Made by a program: the position numbers and the translations under genes. Source: Megaustenia siamemsis (Eukaryota; Mollusca; Gastropoda; Stylommatophora; Ariophantidae). From it: 64,000 bases of DNA. The notes beneath the pieces were generated by a model that saw nothing but the letters and a program-made list of their open reading frames with translations, did not search any database and had not been told where the DNA came from. Positions 44,998 through 53,786 of this stretch are shown here, one piece after another. Location: positions 63,382,199 through 63,446,198 of the forward strand of contig JAVIAB010000073.1 in the NCBI GenBank assembly GCA_032433765.1, given 5' to 3'. Positions within the stretch are counted from its first letter, which is position 1; each line of letters starts with the position of its first letter.

Positions 44998-46303
44998 TGA
45001 TGTCTCTCATTCACCCCAAGTCATGTGAATGTCTTCATTCTGGTTTGGATTTATTTAGCGTTCCACCAACTCAGACTGCTGTAGACTCGGGCCAATTTAC
45101 TGAAATTCGACCTCTTGCCTCGTTAGCGCATGGGGCTCCCATAGAGTTTTTCATTTCTGGAAACACTGAAGAGTATCTAGATCTTTTCAACACGTTTTTA
45201 CATCTGCGGGCCAGGATCACCCTCCCCAATGGTGAAAGTTTACCATTGGATGCCGAGGTAGGTCCAGTCAACAATTATCTTCACAGTCTATTCTCGCAAG
45301 TCGATGTTTCTCTGAATGATACATTAATTACACCATCTGAGAATACCTATCCATTTAGAGCAGTGTTCGAGACTTTACTAAACTATGGGGAGGATGCGAA
45401 AACGTGGCACTTGACGGCTGCTCTGTTCTACAAAGATACAGCAGGCCACCACGATGATATGCAGGCTAACGAGGGATTTAAAATATGACGTGCTTTGACT
45501 TCGGATAGTAAAGAGGTTGAAATGATGGGTCGTTTGCACTCTGATCTCTTTGTGCAGGACCGTTACATGTTAAACAGAGTGGATGTAAAGATTAAACTCA
45601 CACCCTCTAAGGACGTGTTCAACATCATGGCTCAGGATAAGTCTGTGGGTTATAAGAGTGTAATCACTTATGCTGCCCTCGTGGTCAGGAAAGCCAAGCT
45701 AAACCCAGCAATTTCTCTGGCCCACGAAAAAGCGCTTTTAAGTGGGAATGCACGGTACCCAATCAAGCGGGTTACCCTGAAAACATTTGCATTGCTCGTG
45801 GGATGTATTCCCACAACCAAGACAATTTATTCCTATCTCAAACGCCAACACGTATAGTGATAGGTCTGATTACCGCCGGTGGGTTTAATGGAGTTTATAA
45901 CATTAACCCATTCAATTTTCAACACTTTGGTTTGACTTATATGAACCTGATGGTTGACGGGAGATGTGTATCCGGAAAGCCCCTAGCTATGGATTTTGAA
46001 AACAATCACTATGCGCGAGCCTTTTTTGGTACAAATTTGGCCATGGGTTTGATTGGTAGAGATGCTGGCAATGGTATTGATTATCATCAGTTCAAGGATG
46101 GCTTTTGTCTATTTGGTTTTGACCTCTCACCCAGTCTGCTAGATGGAACCCAGTTTGAGCTAGCCACGAGTGGACCCTTGTCGATAGAGCTCAAATTCGC
46201 CGCTCCCACGACAACTCCCCTACAGGTTATTGTCTACGCCGAGTTGGATTCAGTACTGGAAGTGTCCAAGACAAGACAGGTTCTAACAGACTACGCTATT
46301 TGA
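44997..46303 (+). pseudogene. MCP: Major capsid protein, double-jelly-roll type (F54H12.2-like), two frame breaks
   Basis: Three consecutive frames together span a gene of about 435 codons: 44,997-45,488 (GLDLFSVPPTQTAVDSGQF; LFSQVDVSLNDTLI; YPFRAVFETLLNYG), about 45,488-45,840 (LMGR-type block EMMGRLHSDLF, then the KVTL-like RVTLKTF), and about 45,820-46,303 (SHNQDNLFLSQTPTRIVIGL; NPFNFQHFGL; the end ETRQ-like KTRQVLTDYAI). The block order matches the F54H12.2-like family known as the Polinton hexon. Breaks lie near 45,486 (AAAATATGACG) and 45,800-45,840. No other stop interrupts it. The second element retains only the last 30 codons or so. Confidence 0.9.
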
Positions 46304-46307
46304 GAAA

Positions 46308-46793
46308 ATGAACACGGGGGATATTTACAGTCTCTTGATGTCCGATGTTTTTGTTCGACGTTGCGCCCTTGTTAGTGTCATCCCACGAAACCACTTACCG
46401 CCCATCATCGATCAAACCAAGACTGCAGCCTTTGTCGTAAACACCAACCCTGCCCACAAACCTGGTGAACACTGGGTGGCCATCTTTTACAATGGCCTCG
46501 GCCAAATAGAGTATTTTGATTCCTACGGTTTACCTCCCAGGCACATTGATATTTTAAACTTTATCGAGAGGAATTCACATGTTCCATTCGTCTACAACTC
46601 ACGAGTGTTACAAGACTTGTTTAGCAACACGTGTGGTCTATATTGTGTTTATTATATAATTTTAAAGTGTCGTGGTGCGAGCATTAACAGAATTCTCATG
46701 CCATTTTCAACGAAACAACATATTAACGACCGTATCATTTATCGGTTGATGACGCCCTGGATCCATCGACTGAGTGGAACAAACTTCCCATGA
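46308..46793 (+). CDS. PRO: Adenain-like cysteine protease (capsid maturation)
   Basis: 161 codons, intact, starting five bases after the capsid stop. The catalytic set is in the order of adenovirus protease: His55 (GEHWVAIF), Asp71 (EYFDSYG), Gln102 (RVLQDLF) and Cys109 (SNTCGLYC). Length is near the roughly 200 residues of adenains but shorter at the N-terminus. In the family it cleaves capsid and core precursors after packaging. The second element's copy has the same frame but Arg where Cys109 should be. Confidence 0.92.
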   Translation: MNTGDIYSLLMSDVFVRRCALVSVIPRNHLPPIIDQTKTAAFVVNTNPAHKPGEHWVAIFYNGLGQIEYFDSYGLPPRHIDILNFIERNSHVPFVYNSRVLQDLFSNTCGLYCVYYIILKCRGASINRILMPFSTKQHINDRIIYRLMTPWIHRLSGTNFP

Positions 46794-46997
46794 CTCATCA
46801 AAGATGGCGGCTCTCTGAACATGTCTCAACACGTCCGATGACGTATTGCATCAGTTACTATAAATAGAACGTATTCCATTGGTTACTATAATTAGGCTGG
46901 CCACGCCCCACTTGTTACAGGGTATAAAGGTCAGCCGTTCTCAGTTCTACTACATACAGAAAGTCAGAGCCCTGCTACCAAGTCGTGTGATTCAAAC
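46794..46997 (+). promoter_or_regulatory. Promoter region of the PC4-like gene
   Basis: Contains TATAAATA at 46,859-46,866 and TATAAAG at 46,923-46,929, the latter followed by an initiator-like TCAGTTC at 46,941. The start codon is at 46,998. The second element conserves the first box and its surroundings in inverted orientation (near 56,300-56,330), which suggests function. The gene is thus probably transcribed separately from the capsid block. Confidence 0.5.
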
Positions 46998-47537
46998 ATG
47001 GAATCGGCTAGCGTTAATATACCAGCTTCATTTGATGTATGTGATCAACGTATTTTCATGTCTCGTAGAAATGAGAATATAATTCCACTGTCCAAAGATG
47101 GTGTTAAGGCAGTCTCAGTTTCTGCTTTTCATAACAGACCATTGATAAACATAAGGTCATATCGTGGTGAGAGTCTTCTTAAGTTTCCTACCAGAACTGG
47201 AATAACACTCTCGAGAGATGAATTTATCACGCTAGTTGATATGCGAGATGACATTTTAGCAACTTATGATAACATCAACTATACTACGCCTCTTGTTGAG
47301 CAACCGAAAGAACCAAGAGATATGTATGCCTCGAGTGATTCAATTTCCACTCAGTCGCCAATTACCTACGCCGTCTTTGATCAAGGCTTTGTCAAAATGG
47401 AGGGTGGCTGTGTTTTGAACTCTAATCAACCTTCGTATTCACCAGTGTTTGATAACCATTTAGCTCAAACAGACAGTTCCAACAAAGCGAGGAAGCCGAG
47501 ACGAGTAAAATTAATAAATTCTGCAGTGGGACAGTGA
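46998..47537 (+). CDS. PC4-like putative ssDNA-binding protein
   Basis: 179 codons, intact, last gene before the right terminal repeat. Residues 39-86 follow the pattern of the transcriptional coactivator PC4/SUB1 C-terminal domain: a strand with INIRSY (50-55), a basic TRTGITLSRDEF (65-76) equivalent to the family's GIsL turn, then helix ITLVDMRDDI (77-86). PC4 domains bind melted or single-stranded DNA and occur in some large DNA viruses. The flanks are low-complexity, and the tail is basic (KARKPRRVKL). A role in replication or late transcription is inferred. Two AATAAA signals follow at 47,682 and 47,706. The second element keeps only its C-terminal tail. Alternative: an unrelated Polinton-specific fold. 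Confidence 0.6.
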   Translation: MESASVNIPASFDVCDQRIFMSRRNENIIPLSKDGVKAVSVSAFHNRPLINIRSYRGESLLKFPTRTGITLSRDEFITLVDMRDDILATYDNINYTTPLVEQPKEPRDMYASSDSISTQSPITYAVFDQGFVKMEGGCVLNSNQPSYSPVFDNHLAQTDSSNKARKPRRVKLINSAVGQ

Positions 47538-47540
47538 CAT

Positions 47541-48580
47541 TTTTATTACTTATACATGACTATGTTGTTATTTGTGTACTTTTTCAGATGATTTGAATTC
47601 ATATTTGTACTATTGAAATCATCATTGGGCAATTATAAACATTTGAATGTGTAACATGTGTTGTCCACGTTGATGTATTGAAATAAATTTATGTTTCATT
47701 GTGAAAATAAACATTATAAAAAGAGCATATTTGTTTGATTTTTTATTTGAGTTGTTTTAATTTATTTAATTTTAAATTATTTTGTTAAATTAAAATAAAT
47801 GACAGTATAGAATCTATGAAATAAGGTTCTACTTACGATTTGTAAAGTAAATTTACTTGCACAGCCAAGCACACTCTTGCTTGAGTTACAGCCAAGACAC
47901 TCGTTGAAACTGCTTCAGAGAGTGAGAATAAAATCCTGGCTGCTTGGATCTACTTATATACAGTTCTAACCTCTTTGATCGATCAAGTACTCAGTTCAAA
48001 CATAACCTCCCTAAACATCCCACATTAAAACAACCACCCACTAAAATTCCCCTGATAAGTGGTATTCTAATCTTCAGATGATAAAAAAGTCATTAACGTA
48101 GCCCTGGCCAGTCTGGCACTCAAACACCAAAAACTCAAACAAATCAAAACTTTTCACAGCGCAAAGATATTAATTACCCCCAGCGTCTCACATTAAAACA
48201 TCGGTATCGTAAAATTCCCCTGTTAAATGACTCTCCTGATGAACACTTACCGTCTAACGGGAAGTAAGTACTCACGGGGGGCGGATTCTTTGATGTAAAC
48301 GCGGTACGTCTAACTGGAAGTCTTTGATCTTGCTTAACATTAAACGCGCCCCCTCGCTGCGTGTCTTCGCGGCGCCTCTTCGCTGCGCGTCTACCGAGCT
48401 CTTTGATCTTGCGGCCCCTTGCTGCGCGTCTTCGCTCCGCGTCTACCGAGCTCTTTGATCTCTCGCTTAACGTTAAACACAGTGTTTCGCGTGTAGTTAC
48501 TAAGTTCGGTAATGCGCCTTCGTGTAGCGTGTGTAACGGCCTAAGCTGTTACCTTTAATTCTAAAGGAAGTTTTTAAAAC
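47541..48580. other. Non-coding right arm of the Polinton
   Basis: AT-rich 3' flank with AATAAA at 47,682 and 47,706. A GC-richer stretch follows with two copies of CGCGTCTACCGAGCTCTTTG (48,386 and 48,437, period about 51 bp), and the terminal repeat comes after. The frame at 48,361-48,558 is repeat-derived and not protein-like. Confidence 0.6.
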
Positions 48581-48965
48581 AATAAATAAACTTGTCACTG
48601 TTTTTTATTGAATGAGAGTATAAAGAAAGAATAGATTTATGAACGTTACGGCACCATTGAAAGTACAAAGAATATAATAGATTTATGATACCACCACCAC
48701 CCCTTCACCACCCCTTCACCACCGCCGCGGGAGGTCACCACCACCGCCACGAGAGGTCACCCGATGCCGCCACGAGAGGTCACCACGACCGGAACAAAAA
48801 TGGGCGGGTAGACTCTCATATAAGAAAAAAACAAATCTGCCGGTAGACTATTTATATAAGGAATATTCCTGGCGGCAGAAAAAAATCTGCCGGTAGACTA
48901 TTTATATAAGGAATATTCTGCCGCTGGCGGAATTTCCACGGTCCTAATTGACATACTATACTACT
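48581..48965 (-). repeat. Polinton terminal inverted repeat, right
   Basis: Reverse complement of 34,523-34,918 with the same order: tip AGTAGTATAG, CCGCCAGCGGCAGAATATTC, two TTCCTTATATAAATAGTC blocks, GGTGACCTC minisatellite, ATAAATCTATT. The minisatellite differs in copy number (about 10 bp shorter overall) and the 35 bp behind the tip differs, so the ends have diverged since insertion or were patched. Confidence 0.92.
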
Positions 48966-49170
48966 CATATAGACACACAGTGGTGGTAAGTTATCATTTC
49001 CAATCCAACAGAAGCCACATGACCTGTAGTTAGTAAAACCACAGAGAGAATATGATTTTGTGACCTTCACTGATTCACTCTTAGATGTGAATGTGCAGTT
49101 TACACAAGAGGAGAAGTTTTCAACAACAGTGATCCCATTTAAGGCAATTCTGGGATAGCAAGGCAAGTCT
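48966..49170 (-). mobile_element. Retroposon-C, 5' part, severed by the Polinton
   Basis: Begins with the right CATATA duplication (48,966-48,971). On the minus strand it encodes CYPRIALNGITV, then YRSCGFCWIGNDNLPPLCVY, closely matching residues in the ORF at 60,210-60,953; the frame is cut right after CVYM by the Polinton. Compared with that ORF it lacks about 65 codons in the middle, so it is a divergent or deleted copy. The rest of this copy is at 34,013-34,522. Confidence 0.85.
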
Positions 49171-49735
49171 CCTTTATTGGCACCATAAGAGCACTTATGT
49201 ATGTATGTTTGTACTTTGATGGTATAAATTAAAAAATTAAAAATAAGAAAACATTGTTAAATATATTGCTTACATATTTATCCCAAACGTTTAGCGTGAG
49301 AACCTGGTTTTTCTCGTCAAGGTCCATTATTTGAATAAGCTGTATGTTGTAATTAATTATAATCGACTCATTGTAGTTTTTGAGTGGTCGCCCAAGTGTC
49401 CCTTTTCTTTTGTATCTTGCTGTTAGATTCTTGATTAGTCTTTCCTCGTATGATAAATTAATAATGTGTGGAAAACCTGTAAAGAAATAAAATGAGACTT
49501 GTATAAACTAATAATAGCGTAACTTTTGATGTAAAGAAAGAAGTCCGTCTTAATTGTAATTTATTGAAACTGGTTAACTTCCGGAAAGATGGAGGATCTA
49601 GGTCGCGTTCTCTCGATTGCTGCAGAAAGTGCATGCGGAAACTGATTAATTTCGGTTCTCCGTTGTAATTTTCTGCTCCAAAATATAAATGATGTTCCAC
49701 TTATTACATATGTGCGGCTACAGCGTAGATGTGCG
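49171..49735. other. Stretch without recognisable feature
   Basis: AT-rich non-coding sequence. Frames at 49,458-49,761 (minus) show no domain and no similarity within the window. Confidence 0.5.
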
Positions 49736-50178
49736 TCGGCATTCAGTCCTTTCTTTGACAAAACACGTGTTGTGAATGCGACCTTCCAACGTCTAGACTT
49801 GATCTGCGCTTTACGTCACATTGGTGCTGGTCATGACCGTTGTTGGAATTCCTTGACGCAAGTTATTTCCCTGTTACTTGTTAATGAAGTACTTTGTCGG
49901 CCACAGTTTTGTCTCTTTGGAGTATTTGCACCGTGTTTTGTTTGCCGTATGCTGCTTTCACTGGAGCAATTGGGAATCTATCTATCTATCTATTGACCTT
50001 TCGAGCCGTAACCGGCCCATAGGGCGTAGACCAAGATACACCTTCTCCTATATGAATTTTGTTCTAGCAGTTTTCTTTTAAAGATATTTTATCAAATCTC
50101 GCCATCTGTCTCTGTATTGGGAATCTAAAGGGAGCGAAATTGTGCGTACTACATTTTTGTGTACTACGTCATCGTAAT
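49736..50178 (+). repeat. Divergent copy of array-body sequence
   Basis: CTAGACTTGATCTGCGCTTT, CATTGGTGCTG, GACGCAAGTTATTTCC and CTACGTCATCGTAATG line up with U0 at about 1,735-2,020, with many substitutions and without long gaps except a 135-bp insertion. This is an older dispersed copy of the same sequence, so the array body is itself a mobile or widely dispersed element. Confidence 0.75.
49981..50115 (-). mobile_element. Small 135-bp retroposon insertion
   Basis: Flanked by ATTGGGAATCTA at 49,969-49,980 and 50,116-50,127, a 12-bp target duplication; the related array units lack it. A TCTATCTATCTATT stretch at the left end could be the tail of a minus-oriented insert. There is no clear tRNA A/B box, so the SINE class is uncertain. 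Confidence 0.7.
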
Positions 50179-50295
50179 GATGGTGATGTTCTATTCACCA
50201 ACTTACTACAATTACTACAGCTTGGGCAGATGGTGCTCGTAAGCCTGGGAGGGCCGACATCTAAGGACAGAATCCCCCTACAAAAAAGAGAATCT

Positions 50296-51115
50296 GCTGC
50301 CTTGCAGGAAGATTGGGGACAATCAAAGGCTAAGGAAAGCAAACCTGAATAAAATGCTGGCTGAAATCGGATGCACTGGTCCACTGGCGCAGAACACGGT
50401 GCAACGTATTAACAAGTAATCAATCAGACAGGATCTAACAGACTCTAATTATGATAGAAACCACCTCTGACCGGAAAGGCTTTAAGAAACAGCTGAATAT
50501 AATACACTGGAATGCGGAGGGCATATATCACAAAAAACGAGCTCTAACAATCAGTATTATCAGCTCTAAAAAGCCCTAAGAACAATGAACTAGATGACTT
50601 GAGAACTACCCTGGTCCAGCTATGCAATAACTTCCAGAGAGTAGTCATTCAGTGGATACCATCACACTGTAACATACACGGGAACGAACGCGCAGATAAG
50701 TTAGCTAAGAAGGGAGGGAGATTACCACAAGAGAACCATCCGCTCAGTTATGATGAAGCCAAATCCATTCTCAAGGGTCAGTTCCATGAAAAATGAACCC
50801 AAAGCATAACGAGAGTGACGGATACCACAAACTATCAAGGAAGGATCAAGTCATCATACTTCGCCTACGCACAGGCCACAATAGAATGAGAAATCACATA
50901 TTCACCAAATTCAAAATAGGTACAACCAGCTGTACACAGGACAATATGACTACAAAACATGTTCTACAGGATTGCCCCCAGTACGCAGACCTGAGAAGAG
51001 CACATGGTCCACGCCCACCTCTTTGTAGGAGAAACTATATGGGGCAGTCGATTCGCTTAAACAGAAAGCTGACTTCATCTGGAATCCTACTCTGATTGAG
51101 TCTTGATCGCAGAGA
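50296..51115 (+). pseudogene. LINE-B ORF2 C-terminal part (RNase H end and tail)
   Basis: Non-LTR fragment. 50,310-50,425 matches the LINE-B remnant of the array bodies. 50,599-50,796 encodes the last RNase H motif (VVIQWIPSHCNIHGNERADK), and 50,793-51,095 the usual ORF2 tail (LRTGHNRMRNHI; TTKHVLQDCPQYADLR), one frame apart. The 3' end is ACTCTGATTGAGTC followed by GATCGCAGAGAGAG. It is 5'-truncated and frame-broken. The RNase H core upstream is deleted or too diverged to see. Confidence 0.82.
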
Positions 51116-51475
51116 GAGAATTAAAAACTTAGTGATAAGTCAGTGTGATAAGCAAATAAATGCTAGAATAATTCATTTTCATTCGATGAACAAAATAATT
51201 TAAAATAATTTAAAATGTCGATTTTATGTCGTACATTTTATATTTATTATATTATTATTTACTTAGATTTACTCAAAAGATTTACTCAGTCCTTTAATCT
51301 CTTACCAGTGCTGATGATGTCCAAGAACATAAAGTACAACATGAATGCGAAACAATTTTTGGCAAACATCTTCATAAAGAATGTCTGGGGAAAAAAAATT
51401 TCAAACGTTAGTTGCAAAAAATACAATGTATTCCTGAATTATAAAAATTTTTAATTCCTAAAGGATTCATAAGAA
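51116..51475. other. AT-rich stretch without recognisable feature
   Basis: Low-complexity AT-rich sequence after the LINE-B end. The 79-codon frame at 51,215 has no domain. Confidence 0.5.
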
Positions 51476-51560
51476 AATGTTCTCTCTCTCTCTCTGCGAT
51501 CATGACTCAGTCAGAGTAGGATTCCAGCATGAAGTCAGCTGTCAGGTTAAGTGTGTTGAT
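51476..51560 (-). pseudogene. LINE-B 3' end, inverted
   Basis: CTCTCTCTCTGCGATCATGA, then CAGAGTAGGATTCCAGCATG is the reverse complement of the LINE-B 3' end at 51,075-51,115. The stretch at 51,561-51,989 shows nothing recognisable. Confidence 0.7.
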
Positions 51561-51989
51561 CGCCCCCACAGACAGAACGTCACATTTAGAGTCCGCCAGA
51601 TCCACTCTGACTGAACACCCGTTAATAGATTGTTCAGATAACCACTTTTATCAACAATTCAAATATTTGTTATTTACAACCTGTTCTACTTCTCTCTCAA
51701 TTCCAGCTCTCTTTTGTTATTGTTATTATTACTTGTCGGATTATCACATGTCCATAAGTGCTGAGATCTCCTTCCCAGGAAATCCCACAGTATGAAACAA
51801 TAAATTATTTCACAAGTCTGCCCCTGTTCTCATAGCTCTCTTGAATTTAGACAACATCCTTCTTGACTAGTATGAAGATCCAAACCGCACCTGGGCCACG
51901 GATTCACGAACAGCGTCGAAATCCTCATCATCTCGTTCAACATTTCCATGGGAATTCTTTAAGTGGAAACAAAAATTCATGGTCAGCTA

Positions 51990-52290
51990 ATATATATTCT
52001 ATATATATATATAATGGGTTTGGGTCAGATTCTCTTATGAAGGCTACTGTCTGTTTAAGTGATTCGGTTGCCCCGTATAGTTTCTCTTCCATGGTGTTGC
52101 TCTTGCAGGTGTGGACCATATTGTTCTCAGGTCTGTGTACTGTAGGCAATCCTGTAGAACATGTTTTGTTATCATGCTATCCAGTGAGTGTACAGTGGTA
52201 TTGGCTGGTAGTTCCTACTTTGAGTTTGGTGATTGATTTTGCATGTGGTTTCTCATTCTGTTGTGGCCAGAGGCGAAGTATGATAATGAT
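51990..52290 (-). pseudogene. LINE ORF2 tail, inverted
   Basis: The minus strand encodes the typical non-LTR C-terminal tail: a segment like the VLQDCPQY block of LINE-B near 52,165, then MEEKLYGATESLKQTVAF at 52,040-52,095 and IRESDPNPL. A TA microsatellite (52,000-52,015) follows as a possible 3' tail. Confidence 0.7.
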
Positions 52291-52369
52291 GACTTGATCA
52301 TTCCTTGATAGTTGGAGTCATCCCTCTCGTTATGCTTTGGGTGTTCTTGTTTTCATTTTTCATAGTACT

Positions 52370-52590
52370 GGCGTTAACGTATGACCCCTGTCTTCCTTGA
52401 CTATTCTGCCTGCCGAGCGTGCCGTAAATGCCCATGAACTTCTTTGGTGTCGTATTACAGATCCGTCTGTTTAGAGGTGACTGCATCTTTCTCATTGGTG
52501 TTATCCCAGATGAGACCGTCGACCTCCGCATTGACCACGACTGAGTTCTAGTTCCCTACATTTCCTGTCGAGTGGACATAATATTTTCCA
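52370..52590 (-). pseudogene. LINE-A RNase H N-terminal fragment, inverted
   Basis: Reverse complement of the LINE-A RNase H start (compare U7 at 31,690-31,880): ACTCGACAGGAAA, GGTCTCATCTG, ACGACACCAAAGAAGT, AGGCAGAATAGTCAAGGAAG. It carries a short insertion after GAGAAAGATGCAGT, as in the copy at 54,330. Confidence 0.8.
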
Positions 52591-52789
52591 TACACCTAGC
52601 AAGGCCTGGAGGGTAAATTTACATTTAAAAAAAATTTATTATATCAGAAGACTTTATATGTTTATATGTTATATTTGTATACTCCTTTGCAGTACGTTAC
52701 ACTGACCACAGCCCGTCGTCTGATAGAAACTAGAGCTAAATCTCCCACTTCTATTCACGAACACTTCCAAGACGTTCTGTTTTTTTTTT

Positions 52790-52885
52790 GGCCATTCTTT
52801 TCTCTCTCTCGCTGCGATAAAGACTCAATCATTATAGGATTCCAGACTCTCATGAAGTCTTTTATGAGAATCGATTGCCCCATAT
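52790..52885 (-). pseudogene. LINE-B 3' end, second inverted copy
   Basis: The minus strand reads MGQSI, then FMRVWNPIMIESLSQRE, parallel to the end of the LINE-B copy at 51,040-51,115. It is diverged. 52,886-53,093 shows nothing recognisable. Confidence 0.65.
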
Positions 52886-53093
52886 AGTTTATGTTAGATC
52901 CAGTCTGATTGTTAAAAAAAGAAAAATGCCATTCTTTTAAGATCATTCCATATCTTCACCATCATCTTCATCTCTGCTTCTATCTGTCTTCTTCAAGAAT
53001 TCCTTGGTCTTTCTCTTTGCTTTTTTCCCATGAGAGTAGTGACAGTGCAGCATTAGGACCCCAAATGTTAGGCTTCCATCCACCAGAGGGAAT

Positions 53094-53275
53094 TGTCCAG
53101 AATTTTTCCTTATACGAGAGTCTACCCGAACATAGGCGACCGGTAGTGGTGACCTCTCGTTGACCTCTCGTGATGTCTCGTCGTGGCGGGGTGACCTCTC
53201 GTGATGATCTTTCGTCATAGTGGGGACTTATGAAAGTGGGGTCGGCGGGGTGACATAACTTTGTACTTTCAAAAT
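53094..53275 (+). repeat. Polinton terminal-repeat remnant (second element)
   Basis: TTCCTTATACGAGAGTCTACCCG, then several GGTGACCTCTCGT units and finally TTTGTACTTTCAA, in the same order and orientation as 34,665-34,850 of the left repeat. It is diverged and truncated. It fits as the outer end of the inverted right arm of the second Polinton (55,915-56,533). Confidence 0.7.
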
Positions 53276-53369
53276 AAGATTGTAGTTATTCAAGACAATT
53301 TTTAATGTATACCTAAAATTTATTTGCATCTAATAATTAATACTCAGTGCTTGGCCAACTAGTAGCGAC

Positions 53370-53680
53370 GGGCTCGCTAATGAGTTTAATAGTTAAACGA
53401 TGGCATCTACTGACAACACCACAGGCGCTAACGAGTTTTGCAGGCGCCCGCGAAGTGTAACCAACACCTACAGAAACACACACGGGCCGCATTAATGACT
53501 TTAGCAGATTCCCGCGAAAGACCCGTTTCTCTGTGAAATTTTTCGCTTGAGTAACCGTCTAGCCGTGTAACAGAGCTGCGCTAATGAGTTTAATACCTGA
53601 ACGGCAGAAGGATATTAAAGGATAAATTGGGCGCGTGCCCATGAGACTGACCGCTGGGGCGCGCTAATGAATTTATCAAC
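53370..53680 (+). repeat. Spaced 17-20 bp motif, five copies
   Basis: GCGCTAATGAGTTTAAT or close variants at about 53,374, 53,424, 53,485, 53,577 and 53,661 (spacings 50, 61, 92 and 84 bp). No gene is visible. It looks like an eroded minisatellite. Confidence 0.6.
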
Positions 53681-53786
53681 TGTCTACTGTTGTGGCATTG
53701 TTTTAGAGAGACGGTAAATTATTGTTCTTTTAGTGTTCAAATGTCAGAGGCGTAACTGTCATGTTTGTTTCACTTACTTCGAAAGT

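Larger units (their letters stand above)
34523..48965. mobile_element. Polinton/Maverick element, 14.4 kb, near complete
   Basis: Both ends read AGTAGTATAG inward, followed by inverted repeats of about 390 bp and bounded by CATATA duplications. The cargo is diagnostic: protein-primed family B polymerase, A32-type ATPase, retroviral-type integrase, adenain-like protease, pX-like protein, penton-like protein and an F54H12.2-like major capsid protein. Orientation is divergent, with polymerase and one small gene leftward and the rest rightward. Whether such elements form virions (adintovirus-like) is not settled by sequence. Several genes carry frame breaks, so this copy is either recently dead or affected by assembly error. 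Confidence 0.96.

Noticed and set aside
48361..48558. 65-codon frame in the right arm of the Polinton
   Set aside because: Made of a 51-bp tandem repeat; low complexity and not present in the second element.
51215..51454. 79-codon frame as a host gene
   Set aside because: AT-rich, no domain, and surrounded by LINE debris.
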